Source: Bradyrhizobium sp. Ec3.3 | Lineage (GTDB): Bacteria > Pseudomonadota > Alphaproteobacteria > Rhizobiales > Xanthobacteraceae | Length of the DNA stretch: 64,000 bases | Assembly: GCF_000472925.1 (NCBI RefSeq) | Contig: NZ_AXAS01000011.1 | Span: 1 to 64,000 of the forward strand | Direction of reading: 5' to 3' | Shown here: in pieces, positions 35,733 through 44,910 of the stretch | Numbering within the stretch: position 1 is the stretch's first letter | Layout: each line of letters begins with the position of its first letter | Made by a program: the position numbers and the translations under genes | The notes under the pieces: model-generated | The model's input: the letters and a program-made list of their open reading frames with translations, nothing else | Database searches by the model: none | Told to the model about the DNA's origin: nothing

Positions 35733-37672
35733 GTCAGCTCAAGCTGCGACTCGTCCCGTTCGACCGTCATCGGCAGCTCTTCCAATTCGACGTCCGTATC
35801 CAGCTCCCAACGACTGCTCACATCAGAGCCATCGTCCATGCGCATAAACCCCAACTTTCCGTAGTGATCACGGACCATCTCGTTGCGATCGGTTGGGACG
35901 TAGAGGCCTTCGAGGGTTTCGATGCCTGCGGCCCGCGCACGACGTACGATCTCTGACAGCACCGCCTGCTCCACGCCACGACCTAACACGCGGCAGCTCA
36001 TCAGCCAGCTATCAATCGTCCATCGTGCGAAGCCGGTTGCCCGGCAAATGACGACACAAATGAGACCGTTATCGCCGAATTTGTCGATTAGCCTCGCGTG
36101 CAGCGTCATTACGGCTGGATCCGTTTCGAGTTGCTCGACCTGGGATTCGGTGTACCGCCGCGTCGTCAGGTTGAATTGATTGCTCTTGTTGATGAGCTGG
36201 GTGAGGCGGGCGCGTGTCGTGCGATTGAAAGAGCCAAAGACGATACGCATTTCCAGCGATCGAAGATAAGACTCGAGGTCGGTGTTTTGACCCTGCAAGC
36301 TGAGCCGGCGCGCATTAGCCTGATACATTTCGGCGCGCGCGCGGTCTTCTTCGGAGAAGTTGATCGCTTCAAAATACCCGGCTGCAGCCAACGTGCGCGC
36401 GTAGGTGGCCGGGTCACTCTCAAGTTCGGGGACGGCAACCTCCGGAAGCTCTTGCCGGATAAGATCGCGTTCGACCGGATTGTCATCGAGGAAAACAAAG
36501 GAATCTAGCCCGAGCGCGAGTTCTTTCGCGATTGCGCGAATGTTGGTCGCCTTATCGTTCCAATTGGCCTGGAATACCGCGATATGCTCTTCCTTCAGGA
36601 GCATGTCCGGGTGTTCCTTGAACGGCCTTCTGGCGACGCAGTCGGTATTCTTTGAGCTTACGGCTAGAACGATGCCGCGCGCACGTAGAGCGAGCGCGAG
36701 CTGCTGCACGGAAAGATGGGCTTCACCGGTCGCGTCGCCTTGGGCAATCTGAATGCCCTCCATTCCGTCGTCTCCGATAACGCCGCCCCAGATAGTGTTA
36801 TCGAGGTCGAGTACGAGACAACGGCGGCTCCTGCCGCGCATCGCCCCCATAATTCGCCCCACGTGTTCGGCGTAAAGCGGGACAAAGGCGTCAGCGAACG
36901 GCAATTTCGCGAGATTCCACAAGGCAGGGGAATGCCAATCCGCCAGCCCTACGGTCTCAGCCATGCCTGCAACATCAAGTAGCATGTCGGTCGACTGCAG
37001 TATTGAATGGCAGATCTTCTGATTGACACGATCGACCAGATTGCGGGCTGTTCCCGTCAGCGCGCGGTCAAAGGACCCGAACAACCCCTCGGGAGGCGGC
37101 GCCAACGTCTGGACGATGCACGGCGCGCCACCGTTGCGCGATATGCCGGCCCGGATCGAATCGAGAAGTCCAATCGCGGCATCCATTGATTCGTTTGCAA
37201 GCTGCTCGTTGCCCGGAGAAGGTCGCAGCGCGAGTCCGCGATGATCGAGGGCGACGAGGACCGCATCGGGGCGCGCCTGGTTCACGGTTGACTCCGCCGT
37301 CAATGCATCCTGCAAAAACTGATCATACGCTCCCGTGATGCATTCGAGCGCGAAGCCGTGACGCGCGGCCGTTGCGACCAGGACCGGAGCGATAAGATCG
37401 AGCGTGCCGTTACCGATCAGGCCGAGGCGAAATGGAACCAGCGGAGCGAGCGATTGTCCGTTTTGTTGCGCCGACCTAATAGTGCGACCCAAGCGAGACA
37501 ATTGGTGTTCATCCAGCGCGTGTGTCGCCAACCATCTGATTTGCTTTCCCAAGTCACCAGAATTGTTTGCAAATTCTCTGCAACGTGAAGCAAAATCAGG
37601 GGGTGGTTTTGGAAGCCACGCCAATTGTCGATAGAGTTCCACGGACACGGTCGCCCCACTTGTTTTTGGCAT
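35729..37672 (-). CDS. FkbH-type HAD enzyme (putative glyceryl-ACP synthase)
   Basis: FkbH-type enzymes take 1,3-bisphosphoglycerate, dephosphorylate it and load a glyceryl group onto an ACP. Three parts are visible: an N-terminal SGNH-like region (FRLGLIGNGTLDLIAPVLVA), the HAD phosphatase domain with the nucleophile motif VLDLDNTIWGGVIGDDG (about residue 290) and later VFLDDNPVER, and a GNAT-like C-terminus (RGVEQAVLSEIVRRARAAGI). ATG 37672, giving 647 residues, has GAG at a suitable distance. A GTG at 37774 would add 34 residues without a ribosome-binding site. It heads the operon with MBOAT, SGNH, ACP and VOC genes. Confidence 0.9.
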   Translation of the reverse strand: MPKTSGATVSVELYRQLAWLPKPPPDFASRCREFANNSGDLGKQIRWLATHALDEHQLSRLGRTIRSAQQNGQSLAPLVPFRLGLIGNGTLDLIAPVLVATAARHGFALECITGAYDQFLQDALTAESTVNQARPDAVLVALDHRGLALRPSPGNEQLANESMDAAIGLLDSIRAGISRNGGAPCIVQTLAPPPEGLFGSFDRALTGTARNLVDRVNQKICHSILQSTDMLLDVAGMAETVGLADWHSPALWNLAKLPFADAFVPLYAEHVGRIMGAMRGRSRRCLVLDLDNTIWGGVIGDDGMEGIQIAQGDATGEAHLSVQQLALALRARGIVLAVSSKNTDCVARRPFKEHPDMLLKEEHIAVFQANWNDKATNIRAIAKELALGLDSFVFLDDNPVERDLIRQELPEVAVPELESDPATYARTLAAAGYFEAINFSEEDRARAEMYQANARRLSLQGQNTDLESYLRSLEMRIVFGSFNRTTRARLTQLINKSNQFNLTTRRYTESQVEQLETDPAVMTLHARLIDKFGDNGLICVVICRATGFARWTIDSWLMSCRVLGRGVEQAVLSEIVRRARAAGIETLEGLYVPTDRNEMVRDHYGKLGFMRMDDGSDVSSRWELDTDVELEELPMTVERDESQLELT

Positions 37673-38011
37673 TAATTCTCGAAGGCTTCTTACGACCTCA
37701 GACGCAAGCGCTAAGCCTGCGAGGGCTGATCGCTGGACATTTACGCGTCGCACGGTACCGAAAGGTTCCAGCACTCATCATTTAGATTTGGCCGAAAAAT
37801 CGGGGCAGGAGTTGGTTGGATATCCAATGATCGTACTGCGATAACAGGATCGTTACCTGCCAGTGCGCGCGACGACCTTCGGTTCCATCCGGCTCCAATC
37901 GGCAATGTAAGGCGGACGCTCGCGCATTCGTCGCGAGAACGATTGCATTCTCTCATGATGAGGTGGTGCGAGGGACAAATCAATCGCGGCTGCTCGGCTG
38001 CGTTGGCTTCC

Positions 38012-38464
38012 TCAATAAAGCTCGCGATATTCGAATTGAAAGTTCGTTGCCCCGGCCGCGATTCCCAGCGTTCTCTGTAGCTTCTGGTAGCCTGCGAGCG
38101 GAACGACGATGCAATCGGTGCTGCCGGCATAGCAAACCTGAACCCGGATAGCGTCACCGCAAATATTTTGAACCAAGACAATCTGGTCGACGATCTTGGA
38201 ATTGTTTGCTTGTGGATGCGTCAACGGATGGACCGATATGCAAAGCTTTCCGTCCACTGTCTTGTGATTTGGAGCGTAAGTTCCTTCCATGGGCCGAATC
38301 GAGCTCGAGGGTCGAGTGGAAATGCCTGAGCCGCCATACATCGGTTGAGATGTGCGGCCGAAGCCGGAAATTTGAGCGTCGGCCGTCGTTACGAGTAGCG
38401 ATGAAACGAACACTACGCGTATCGCCACGTAACGATCTGTGCGCATTGATCGGTTATCAGGCAT
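38012..38464 (-). CDS. Small exported protein of unknown function
   Basis: An N-terminal hydrophobic stretch (IRVVFVSSLLVTTADAQ) fits a signal peptide. The mature part of ~120 residues has four cysteines (KLCISVHP, QNICGD, QVCYAG, TDCIVVP) and ends FEYRELY. No family is recognised. The start could be any of several ATGs between 38446 and 38533. It is divergent from the GT2 gene at 38792, and the shared upstream region carries palindromic repeats. Confidence 0.55.
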   Translation of the reverse strand: MPDNRSMRTDRYVAIRVVFVSSLLVTTADAQISGFGRTSQPMYGGSGISTRPSSSIRPMEGTYAPNHKTVDGKLCISVHPLTHPQANNSKIVDQIVLVQNICGDAIRVQVCYAGSTDCIVVPLAGYQKLQRTLGIAAGATNFQFEYRELY

Positions 38465-38729
38465 CCTCACTGCTCGTTCTGCATAGATATCAGTCAGGAC
38501 GAACCACATCCGACGTGCGATCGCATTTAACATATGATGATAGGCTGGCTCGACGGGATGCCGCGCTTGTCGGCGGCAGGATAGGGTTGCAGTTACGGCA
38601 ACAGAATGACGAACAGATTGTTCCCAAAATCGCAGCGACCGAATTCTGCCGTTTCCTTATTGAAAGCGGTGATAGAGACGGCACTCCTCAATGTCTGGTC
38701 ACCGAACATCTGTCGACTGTGATACTCTG

Positions 38730-38760
38730 CCGGTCATCATATCCGGCCATCATATGATGA
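38730..38760. promoter_or_regulatory. Candidate operator: tandem 13-mers and the palindrome CATCATATGATG
   Basis: CCGGTCATCATAT and CCGGCCATCATAT follow each other directly (38730-38755, one mismatch). The second runs into the perfect 12-base palindrome CATCATATGATG (38748-38759). The string CATATGATGA also occurs at 38531-38540 on the other side of this divergent gap. It is likely a protein-binding site controlling one or both flanking genes. Confidence 0.45.
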
Positions 38761-38791
38761 GTATCCACAACGCGAGCATTATCGACGTCCA

Positions 38792-39892
38792 ATGCTGAAG
38801 GAGATACCAGGACACACTGCGTTGCGGGACGCCGAACTGGCGACCGTACCGAGTCTTTCGGTGGTCATTCCGAACCACAACTACGCGGCTTACGTGGGAT
38901 CCGCGATCCGCAGCGCACTAGACATACGATGGCCGAAGGTCGAGGTGATCGTTGTCGACGACGGTTCGACGGACAATTCGCTTGCGGTCATCAACGAATT
39001 TTCCGACGAGATCACAGTCATCAGCCAGTCGAACGCAGGTCAGATGCTGTCCTGTGTGAACGGCCTTCGCAAGTCATCCGGCGACGTGATCATATTTCTC
39101 GACTCCGATGATACCTTGCATCCCGATGTGATGATCGAGATTTCATCCGTCTGGTCGAAACTCGCGAGTAAATATCAGTTCCAGATGCGCGTGATCGACG
39201 CAAAGGGGCAGCCGACGGGAAATGTCCTGCCGCAGTACTTCTCCTGTCCGGCCTCAGAGGACATCCGCAGGTGGATGATAACGACCGGCGCCTATCCGAC
39301 CCCGCCGGGGTCGGGAAATGCCTACCCGAGATGGTTTGTCGAGCGTGTTTTCGGTTTTGAATCCGACTTTGTCGACCGCGCGCCGGATAGTTATCTCTTG
39401 GCGGCAGCGCCCGCGTGTGGCGATATCGTGACGATCACCAAGCCCCTGGCAGATTATCGCGTGCATGGCCTCAATCACGGGGCCTTCCTTCGATTGGACG
39501 ATACCCGCTTTGCGAGAGAGATCGACCTCACGCGGCGGCGCTACGAATTTTTTTTGGAGGTGGCGCGGACGATGAACCTGCCCGTGACGAAGCACGCTCT
39601 GAACAGGAACCTGACATACCTGGGCTTGCGGACGGCTTCATACCGGTTGCGGCCTGACATTCATCCCATCGCGCGAGACGCTTCGCGCTCCATTCTGGCT
39701 GATGGACTGGGGGCATTCTTCTACCCGCAGGGCTTTTCGACCTCACAAAGCATTTCGTTGCTGCTGTGGATCGTTTGCGTGCTAGTCAGCCCATCGCGTC
39801 TCGGGCGTAAGCTCGTAGGCTGGCGATATGTACCCGCAGAACGGCCAAAATGGATAAAGTCAATGCTGAGGCGACTTCGCGTCCTCCGATAA
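38792..39892 (+). CDS. GT2 family glycosyltransferase
   Basis: The GT-A fold N-terminus is clear: SLSVVIPNHNYAAYV, then VIVVDDGSTDNS for nucleotide binding and FLDSDDTLHPD containing the DxD-type motif. No membrane spans that would suggest a processive synthase are present in the core. At 366 residues it is a typical single-sugar transferase acting on lipid-linked intermediates at the inner membrane. It shares distinctive blocks with the GT2 at 52951 (IDAKG/IDGAG, SGNAYPRWF/SGNAYSREF), so the two are paralogues. The acceptor is unknown. Confidence 0.9.
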   Translation: MLKEIPGHTALRDAELATVPSLSVVIPNHNYAAYVGSAIRSALDIRWPKVEVIVVDDGSTDNSLAVINEFSDEITVISQSNAGQMLSCVNGLRKSSGDVIIFLDSDDTLHPDVMIEISSVWSKLASKYQFQMRVIDAKGQPTGNVLPQYFSCPASEDIRRWMITTGAYPTPPGSGNAYPRWFVERVFGFESDFVDRAPDSYLLAAAPACGDIVTITKPLADYRVHGLNHGAFLRLDDTRFAREIDLTRRRYEFFLEVARTMNLPVTKHALNRNLTYLGLRTASYRLRPDIHPIARDASRSILADGLGAFFYPQGFSTSQSISLLLWIVCVLVSPSRLGRKLVGWRYVPAERPKWIKSMLRRLRVLR

Positions 39893-39908
39893 GGGCGCGA
39901 AACGGATT

Positions 39909-40694
39909 CTATTCGGGACGAACATACACAATATTCTCGCCATCCAGTATCATGTCGAAATCCCTTCGACCCATGGCCTTCTGAAGCGTTCGGCTTGTTC
40001 GCCTGCCAGGCATAAGCCAGTCATGCGGCTCTATGATGATCATTGTTGTGCGATCAATCCACTCGGTGTTTTCCGAGAAGAGCTCCTGTTCAAAGCCTTC
40101 AATGTCGATTTTGACAATGAGCAAGACGCCGTTCGGTACCATGGCCAGCGCGTCATCAACGGTGAGTACGCGTACTCCCGTGTTGGAGCGGCTTGTCCGT
40201 GCGCCCCAGGATAGCTGCGAATTTGTGACCGTGACGAAGCCGGGGGCTACGCCGATTGCAGCCTGGACGACCAAGGTATTGGGGCGATCGCCGATATTTT
40301 TTCGGAGGATTTTGACGTTATTCTCCTCAGGCTCAATGGCAACGATGGAGGCCTCGGGTAAGGCCTTCCGAAACCAAAGTGACGCCGCTCCGATATTGGC
40401 GCCGGCGTCAACGACTACGGGCTTGGCGCCGCGCTGCAGGATTGCTGAATACGAAGCCTCGAGTCTGGCTCTCACTGCCGGATAGCAATAGGCCGCATAT
40501 TTCGGCGAACCAAAGATGTCCCGAAACGTCGACACGTCGCTTTCGCGAGGACGAAGGTAGACGCTGCCGATCGAAGGGAGGAACACGCGCGATGCATTCG
40601 CGCCGGTTATCCGTGCGACGTGGCGTAAAAGAATTCGAGGACCGAAAATTCTTACATCCTCGATATTGAGGCCAACGTGGTACCAAAAGCTCAT
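39909..40694 (-). CDS. FkbM family methyltransferase
   Basis: The SAM-binding motif I is VVVDAGANIGAASLWF, followed by the acidic block VAIEPEENN. The FkbM pattern continues with LLIVKIDIEGFEQELF and IIIEPHDWL. At 261 residues it is of family size, soluble, and likely adds an O-methyl group to a sugar of the polysaccharide. It is convergent with the GT2 gene (16-base gap) and runs in the same direction as the polymerase-like gene upstream. Confidence 0.88.
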   Translation of the reverse strand: MSFWYHVGLNIEDVRIFGPRILLRHVARITGANASRVFLPSIGSVYLRPRESDVSTFRDIFGSPKYAAYCYPAVRARLEASYSAILQRGAKPVVVDAGANIGAASLWFRKALPEASIVAIEPEENNVKILRKNIGDRPNTLVVQAAIGVAPGFVTVTNSQLSWGARTSRSNTGVRVLTVDDALAMVPNGVLLIVKIDIEGFEQELFSENTEWIDRTTMIIIEPHDWLMPGRRTSRTLQKAMGRRDFDMILDGENIVYVRPE

Positions 40695-40734
40695 CGGTCG
40701 TGATCTCTCATCAGTCTCCGCTGAAGTGGTGCGA

Positions 40735-42060
40735 CTATGCCATCTCCATCGGTTCCATTTCCCCGCGATGCCAGGGGAAGTTGGTTGCGGTTACCGGCCT
40801 CGCAACGCCGGAGCGTCGAAGTTGCTTCGGCACCAGCGTCAACAACCAGACGATCACCGCAAATTCAGGCTTCAAGAGCTGCCCGCTAACAAGCCAGGTG
40901 AACACAAAGTAGTTGCAGGCCTCGACCCGCAGATCGCTCGAATGCAGCCGAAGTACAAAAACTGACAAAACCAGCGCAAATCCAAGCAACCCGTACTCGT
41001 AGATGAGTTTCGCCCACGTCGGATCATTCACCTCATACTTGACTTTGAGTAGGCCGATTTCCCGCAGGTAGCTGCCGGCCCCGTTGCCAAACCACGTCGA
41101 AAAGAATCCGTCGTCGAAGCTGTGCGCGATCATGTCGAGCGGTGCTACAAAGCGGGCATAGCCACTCGTATTCGGCATCGTAAATTCGTCGAGCCGGTTT
41201 AGCCAGACATTCAGATATGGAATGTCGGCGCTGTAAAGTGTGAACAGCACCACGACCACGCCGACCAGACATGCAACGAAGACCGGAACGCGGGCTAGCG
41301 ACCGTGGAAGCAGAAGCCCGGCCATGATTCCGATGACACCCGAACCGGAGAACGAACTGACCAACCCGCCGGCAAGAATACCGAGAACGAGCCACCTGGC
41401 CCTCGTGCAATATTCGAGAATGATGGCGAGAGCCATCACCAAAGACAGAGTCGATGATTCGCGAAGGAAGAAGCCGTTTGCCTTTATCAAGCCTGCGTCT
41501 TCGCGGCTATAGGTATAAGCCCCCTCGCTCCGTATCGCCTCGGGGAGCACAAAGTGAATATTCGTGATGAAGGGACTCTTAACTGCATTTACCGCGACGA
41601 TCTGAACAATGGAAATCACGGCGATCACAGTCGCCGCAGTCACGAACGTGCGCTGGATGTAATCCTGCACCGGCCGCGGATCGCTCACGCCTCTCAAGCG
41701 GAAGCAGAAGGGCGCGTACAGGGCGGATAGAAGCAGGAGCGACGTCCACGTCCCCGAGGTGTCGGAAAACGACATGCGGAAAGCCGCCAAGGCGATCGCG
41801 CTGATGAATAGCAGCAGTGACAAAATGCTCAGCGATACGTAGCCGGAGACGAGGAGATAGGATGTAAATAATGCGTAAGAGATGAGATCCGCCGAGATCG
41901 GAAAGGTGCCCAGGTTGTAAGCAATTTGCGACAAGAAGAGAGGAGATATCACCGAGATCCAGACTACAGCTTTTCCCGCTCTGTCCAGTTCCATCTCTAT
42001 ATGAGCGGCCGATGTTTGGCCGGCAGGAGACAGCTCATTCATCGGGATATCAAAAGTCAC
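40735..42060 (-). CDS. O-antigen polymerase/ligase-like membrane protein (Wzy candidate 2)
   Basis: The 441-residue protein has about eleven hydrophobic segments and a larger periplasmic loop (about residues 310-350, around WFGNGAGSYLREIGLL), as in Wzy/WaaL-type proteins. The GTG start has AGGG eight bases upstream. The FkbM gene follows 40 bases downstream. Together with the Wzx-type flippase at 44.9 kb it could form a Wzx/Wzy pathway. A second candidate of this class lies at 25.9 kb. Confidence 0.78.
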   Translation of the reverse strand: MTFDIPMNELSPAGQTSAAHIEMELDRAGKAVVWISVISPLFLSQIAYNLGTFPISADLISYALFTSYLLVSGYVSLSILSLLLFISAIALAAFRMSFSDTSGTWTSLLLLSALYAPFCFRLRGVSDPRPVQDYIQRTFVTAATVIAVISIVQIVAVNAVKSPFITNIHFVLPEAIRSEGAYTYSREDAGLIKANGFFLRESSTLSLVMALAIILEYCTRARWLVLGILAGGLVSSFSGSGVIGIMAGLLLPRSLARVPVFVACLVGVVVVLFTLYSADIPYLNVWLNRLDEFTMPNTSGYARFVAPLDMIAHSFDDGFFSTWFGNGAGSYLREIGLLKVKYEVNDPTWAKLIYEYGLLGFALVLSVFVLRLHSSDLRVEACNYFVFTWLVSGQLLKPEFAVIVWLLTLVPKQLRRSGVARPVTATNFPWHRGEMEPMEMA

Positions 42061-42165
42061 TTATACTGCCCTTTTGGAAAGTCGTGCTGCATGCCGGCAT
42101 GCGCGGGCCATCTACTCAAATGCCTTTAATTCCTGCAGGCGGGAACTGATGCTGGTGGCCACTAT

Positions 42166-42188
42166 CGTTTCTCGAAGCGTGAGAAACG
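42166..42188. promoter_or_regulatory. Perfect inverted repeat CGTTTCTC-N7-GAGAAACG
   Basis: Two 8-base arms are exactly complementary across a 7-base spacer, about 100 bases upstream of the GH16 gene and in the divergent gap with the polymerase gene. There is no T-run, so it is more likely an operator for a dimeric regulator than a terminator. Confidence 0.5.
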
Positions 42189-42287
42189 TAGTCGGCAATC
42201 AATGCCATGTCGACGCAAAAGTGTCGCAATATTCGCATGTAGTTCCGGTCGGAGACGTCATTCGAACGCGGACCGGAGACATCAGCG

Positions 42288-43634
42288 ATGATTGCCGACT
42301 GGCGCAAACAAATCTTGAGCGTTGTTCTGATCGTTCTGATGGTCACGTCGGCTGGACCTGCGCGCAGCGCCGGCTGGGAGTTGGTGTTTTCGGATGAGTT
42401 CAACGGTGACAAGCTTGATCGGACAAAATGGGCGACCCGATACATCTACAACAACGAGACGATGGACCACTTCAACGACGAAAAGCAACGCTATCGCGAC
42501 AACCACGTGGTGTCCGGAGGCGTACTGAGTCTGACCGCAAAGAAGAACGAAGCCGCGGACACGTTCGATTCCGCGATGATCCGAAGCCACCAGACATTCT
42601 ACTACGGCTACTATGAAGCGCGCGTCTTTCTTCCGAATGCGCGCGGATCGTGGCCGGCGTTCTGGCTCGAAGCCGATTACGACATCGATGGGAAGTTCTG
42701 GCATCCGCCGGAGATCGACATTTTCGAGTACGTCATCAACGGCGCGGAAGACAAGCCGAACATGCTGCACTCCAATGCCATGAGCCAAGACAAGTGGACG
42801 CCGCAGTCCTACACGTATGTGAACAGCTCATTCGTGCTCAAGTTTCAGGACATGGTCAGCAAGGAGGACCTCAACAAGGATTGGCATATTGCCGGGTTCG
42901 TTTGGGCGCCTGACCGCATTTCCTTCTTCTGGGACGGCCGCCTCGTCTACACGCGCATGTACCAGTGGCTCAGGAAGGACGGCCAACTGGGGCCGCCGGC
43001 ACACGTCGATCTCAACTTCGCCGTCGGCGGAGCCGGCTGGGCGGGCCGGCATGGAATCGATGACGCGGCGTTCCCGCAGACGTTCAGGGTCGACTACATT
43101 CGCGTCTGCCAGTTCACGTCCTCCGAGCGTGGAGGCCGGAAATGCGGTCCGAGCGAGGTGACGCCGGATCCGAATGATTTTGGATACACGGCAGCGCTTA
43201 ACGACATGCCCAAGCCGACATTCCTCAACGTGACGAAGGTGGTGCCGGACAAGAAGCCGAATGCAGGCGTATTGTCGCTGAGCACAACCGATCCGCTCAA
43301 GATCGAAGTTCCGATCAAGATTCCGGACGATTATCCGACAAATCGGGCACTTCAAGTGTACGTCTTCGACGAAACAACCGGCGCCATGGTCGCATCGGCA
43401 AAGAAGCCATTGCAACAAGTCTCCCGTAAGGAGGGGGAAGATGGCGCTAGCGTGATGGAATTTGCTCTGCCGGCCGTACCGCGTGAAGGGAACTATTTTC
43501 TGGGTAGCAAACTCACGGCTGAAGTCGCTGGCGAGGTCGGCCCCAAAGAAGTTCCCGTTGCTTGCGACACCACGGTGATCCAACCAAAAAAAGCCAGATC
43601 TTGCCGCCTATTGTCGCTGCATGTGCGTCACTGA
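42288..43634 (+). CDS. Exported GH16 endo-glucanase-type glycanase (ExoK-like)
   Basis: A signal peptide (ILSVVLIVLMVTSAGPARSA) precedes a GH16 beta-jelly-roll domain starting WELVFSDEFNGDKLDRTKW. The catalytic motif EIDIFE lies in HPPEIDIFEYV, and the aromatic cleft residues are in SWPAFWLEADYD. This is the E-x-D-x-x-E form of the family, with both catalytic glutamates. A C-terminal beta-rich domain of ~150 residues follows. In rhizobial exo loci GH16 enzymes trim nascent or secreted exopolysaccharide. GGAG lies nine bases before the ATG. Confidence 0.92.
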   Translation: MIADWRKQILSVVLIVLMVTSAGPARSAGWELVFSDEFNGDKLDRTKWATRYIYNNETMDHFNDEKQRYRDNHVVSGGVLSLTAKKNEAADTFDSAMIRSHQTFYYGYYEARVFLPNARGSWPAFWLEADYDIDGKFWHPPEIDIFEYVINGAEDKPNMLHSNAMSQDKWTPQSYTYVNSSFVLKFQDMVSKEDLNKDWHIAGFVWAPDRISFFWDGRLVYTRMYQWLRKDGQLGPPAHVDLNFAVGGAGWAGRHGIDDAAFPQTFRVDYIRVCQFTSSERGGRKCGPSEVTPDPNDFGYTAALNDMPKPTFLNVTKVVPDKKPNAGVLSLSTTDPLKIEVPIKIPDDYPTNRALQVYVFDETTGAMVASAKKPLQQVSRKEGEDGASVMEFALPAVPREGNYFLGSKLTAEVAGEVGPKEVPVACDTTVIQPKKARSCRLLSLHVRH

Positions 43635-43809
43635 TCGGTAAGGGATCAACAGCGTGAGCATAAGTCGGTGTGACGCGAGACCAGCCGACTAGCGCTGGTT
43701 CCAATCGGTGTGCTCTTCGAAGGTCGGTCTGAATTGTGCTTTTGGCTGTGGTGAGCCGTGTCATACGAGCTCGCCTGTCACGGGCGGTATCTTGCAATGG
43801 TAGTCGTCC

Positions 43810-44910
43810 ATGAACTCTAAGGTTCGCGCCGTCAGGCAAATTCTCCGTGGTGCATTGCGCGGCAGCCCTAATCGGCTTTGCGATCATCGCACTTGGCGAA
43901 GTGAACATCCGCACACCTGGCTGACGGCCGTCGAAGAAGAGGTGCTGAGGCGAAAGGCGCCGCTTCAATTCGGCAGCCGTAACGCGGGATTAAGTGAAAG
44001 CGTTGACAACAGAATGCCTGAGCTCGGCGTACTCAGCCTGAACAATGCCCGCGTCCTCGGTCCCGACGGCTGGCTCGTGACGGAGGATGGATCGCTGCTC
44101 TACGAGAGCACCTGGTACGGTTCTTCCTTCTCGCGCCATCCGCGATCGGTTGCTTACGGGACGCCGCTGCCGCTAAGCGGCACCTGTCTCTCGCTGGCGA
44201 GTGATTTCGCGGGAGGGAACTATGGGCACTTCCTGCTCGATTGCCTGGGACGGCTGGCGCTCTTTCAGAAAAGTGGCCTGTCGCTCGATGATGTCGATTA
44301 TGTCTATTTGCCCAAGCCTACGTCCGGAACAGCAGCCCAACTTGTCCGGCGCCTTGGAATTCCATTGCACAAGTGCGTGTGGGCAGGCGAGGGCGATATC
44401 CGGGCCGATCTCGTGATCGGCACTTCGTTTCCGGGCTTACGACGGAACTATGCACCATGGCTTACGGATTTCTTTCGCTCGCAGGTAGCCGAGTTGCCGC
44501 TTCGTCGCGACAGGCGCGTATACGTTCCGCGAAAAGGCCAGAGAAAGGTCGCCAACGAAGAAGAACTGATGCCTGTGCTGAAAAAGTTCGGCTTCCAGAT
44601 CTACGACTTTGATCGTGTTGAGGATGAAGCGGCGTTTTTCTCGGAATGCGCGATTGTCGTTGGCCCACATGGTGCAGGTCTGACCAATCTCGTCTTCTGC
44701 TCGTCCGGAACGAAGGTCCTGGAGCTGATTCCCTCCGACCACGTGCATCCCTACTACTACACGATCGCAACATCCGCTGGCGCGGAGTATTCCTACATCG
44801 TCGGGCCCAGCATTGGAACGCGTCCGCAGGGGGCGTTCGGGCCCAGCCCATTCGATTTCAAGGTTGCGCCTGATATCTTCGAGCTCGCACTGGAAACCAT
44901 ATGTCAATGA
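43810..44910 (+). CDS. GT61 family glycosyltransferase (DUF563)
   Basis: The 366-residue protein carries the GT61 pattern: ASDFAGGNYGHFLLDCLGRL in the first half, RRVYVPRKGQRKVANEEEL, and the C-terminal nucleotide-sugar block VVGPHGAGLTNLVFCSSGTK followed by VLELIP. GT61 enzymes transfer sugars such as xylose or N-acetylglucosamine in plants; bacterial members occur in capsule and LPS loci. It is soluble. Its stop overlaps the start of the flippase gene. Confidence 0.87.
   Translation: MNSKVRAVRQILRGALRGSPNRLCDHRTWRSEHPHTWLTAVEEEVLRRKAPLQFGSRNAGLSESVDNRMPELGVLSLNNARVLGPDGWLVTEDGSLLYESTWYGSSFSRHPRSVAYGTPLPLSGTCLSLASDFAGGNYGHFLLDCLGRLALFQKSGLSLDDVDYVYLPKPTSGTAAQLVRRLGIPLHKCVWAGEGDIRADLVIGTSFPGLRRNYAPWLTDFFRSQVAELPLRRDRRVYVPRKGQRKVANEEELMPVLKKFGFQIYDFDRVEDEAAFFSECAIVVGPHGAGLTNLVFCSSGTKVLELIPSDHVHPYYYTIATSAGAEYSYIVGPSIGTRPQGAFGPSPFDFKVAPDIFELALETICQ

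Noticed and set aside
43690..43712. ACCAGC...GCTGGT hairpin after the GH16 gene as terminator
   Set aside because: A six-base stem without a following T-run; too weak to call.
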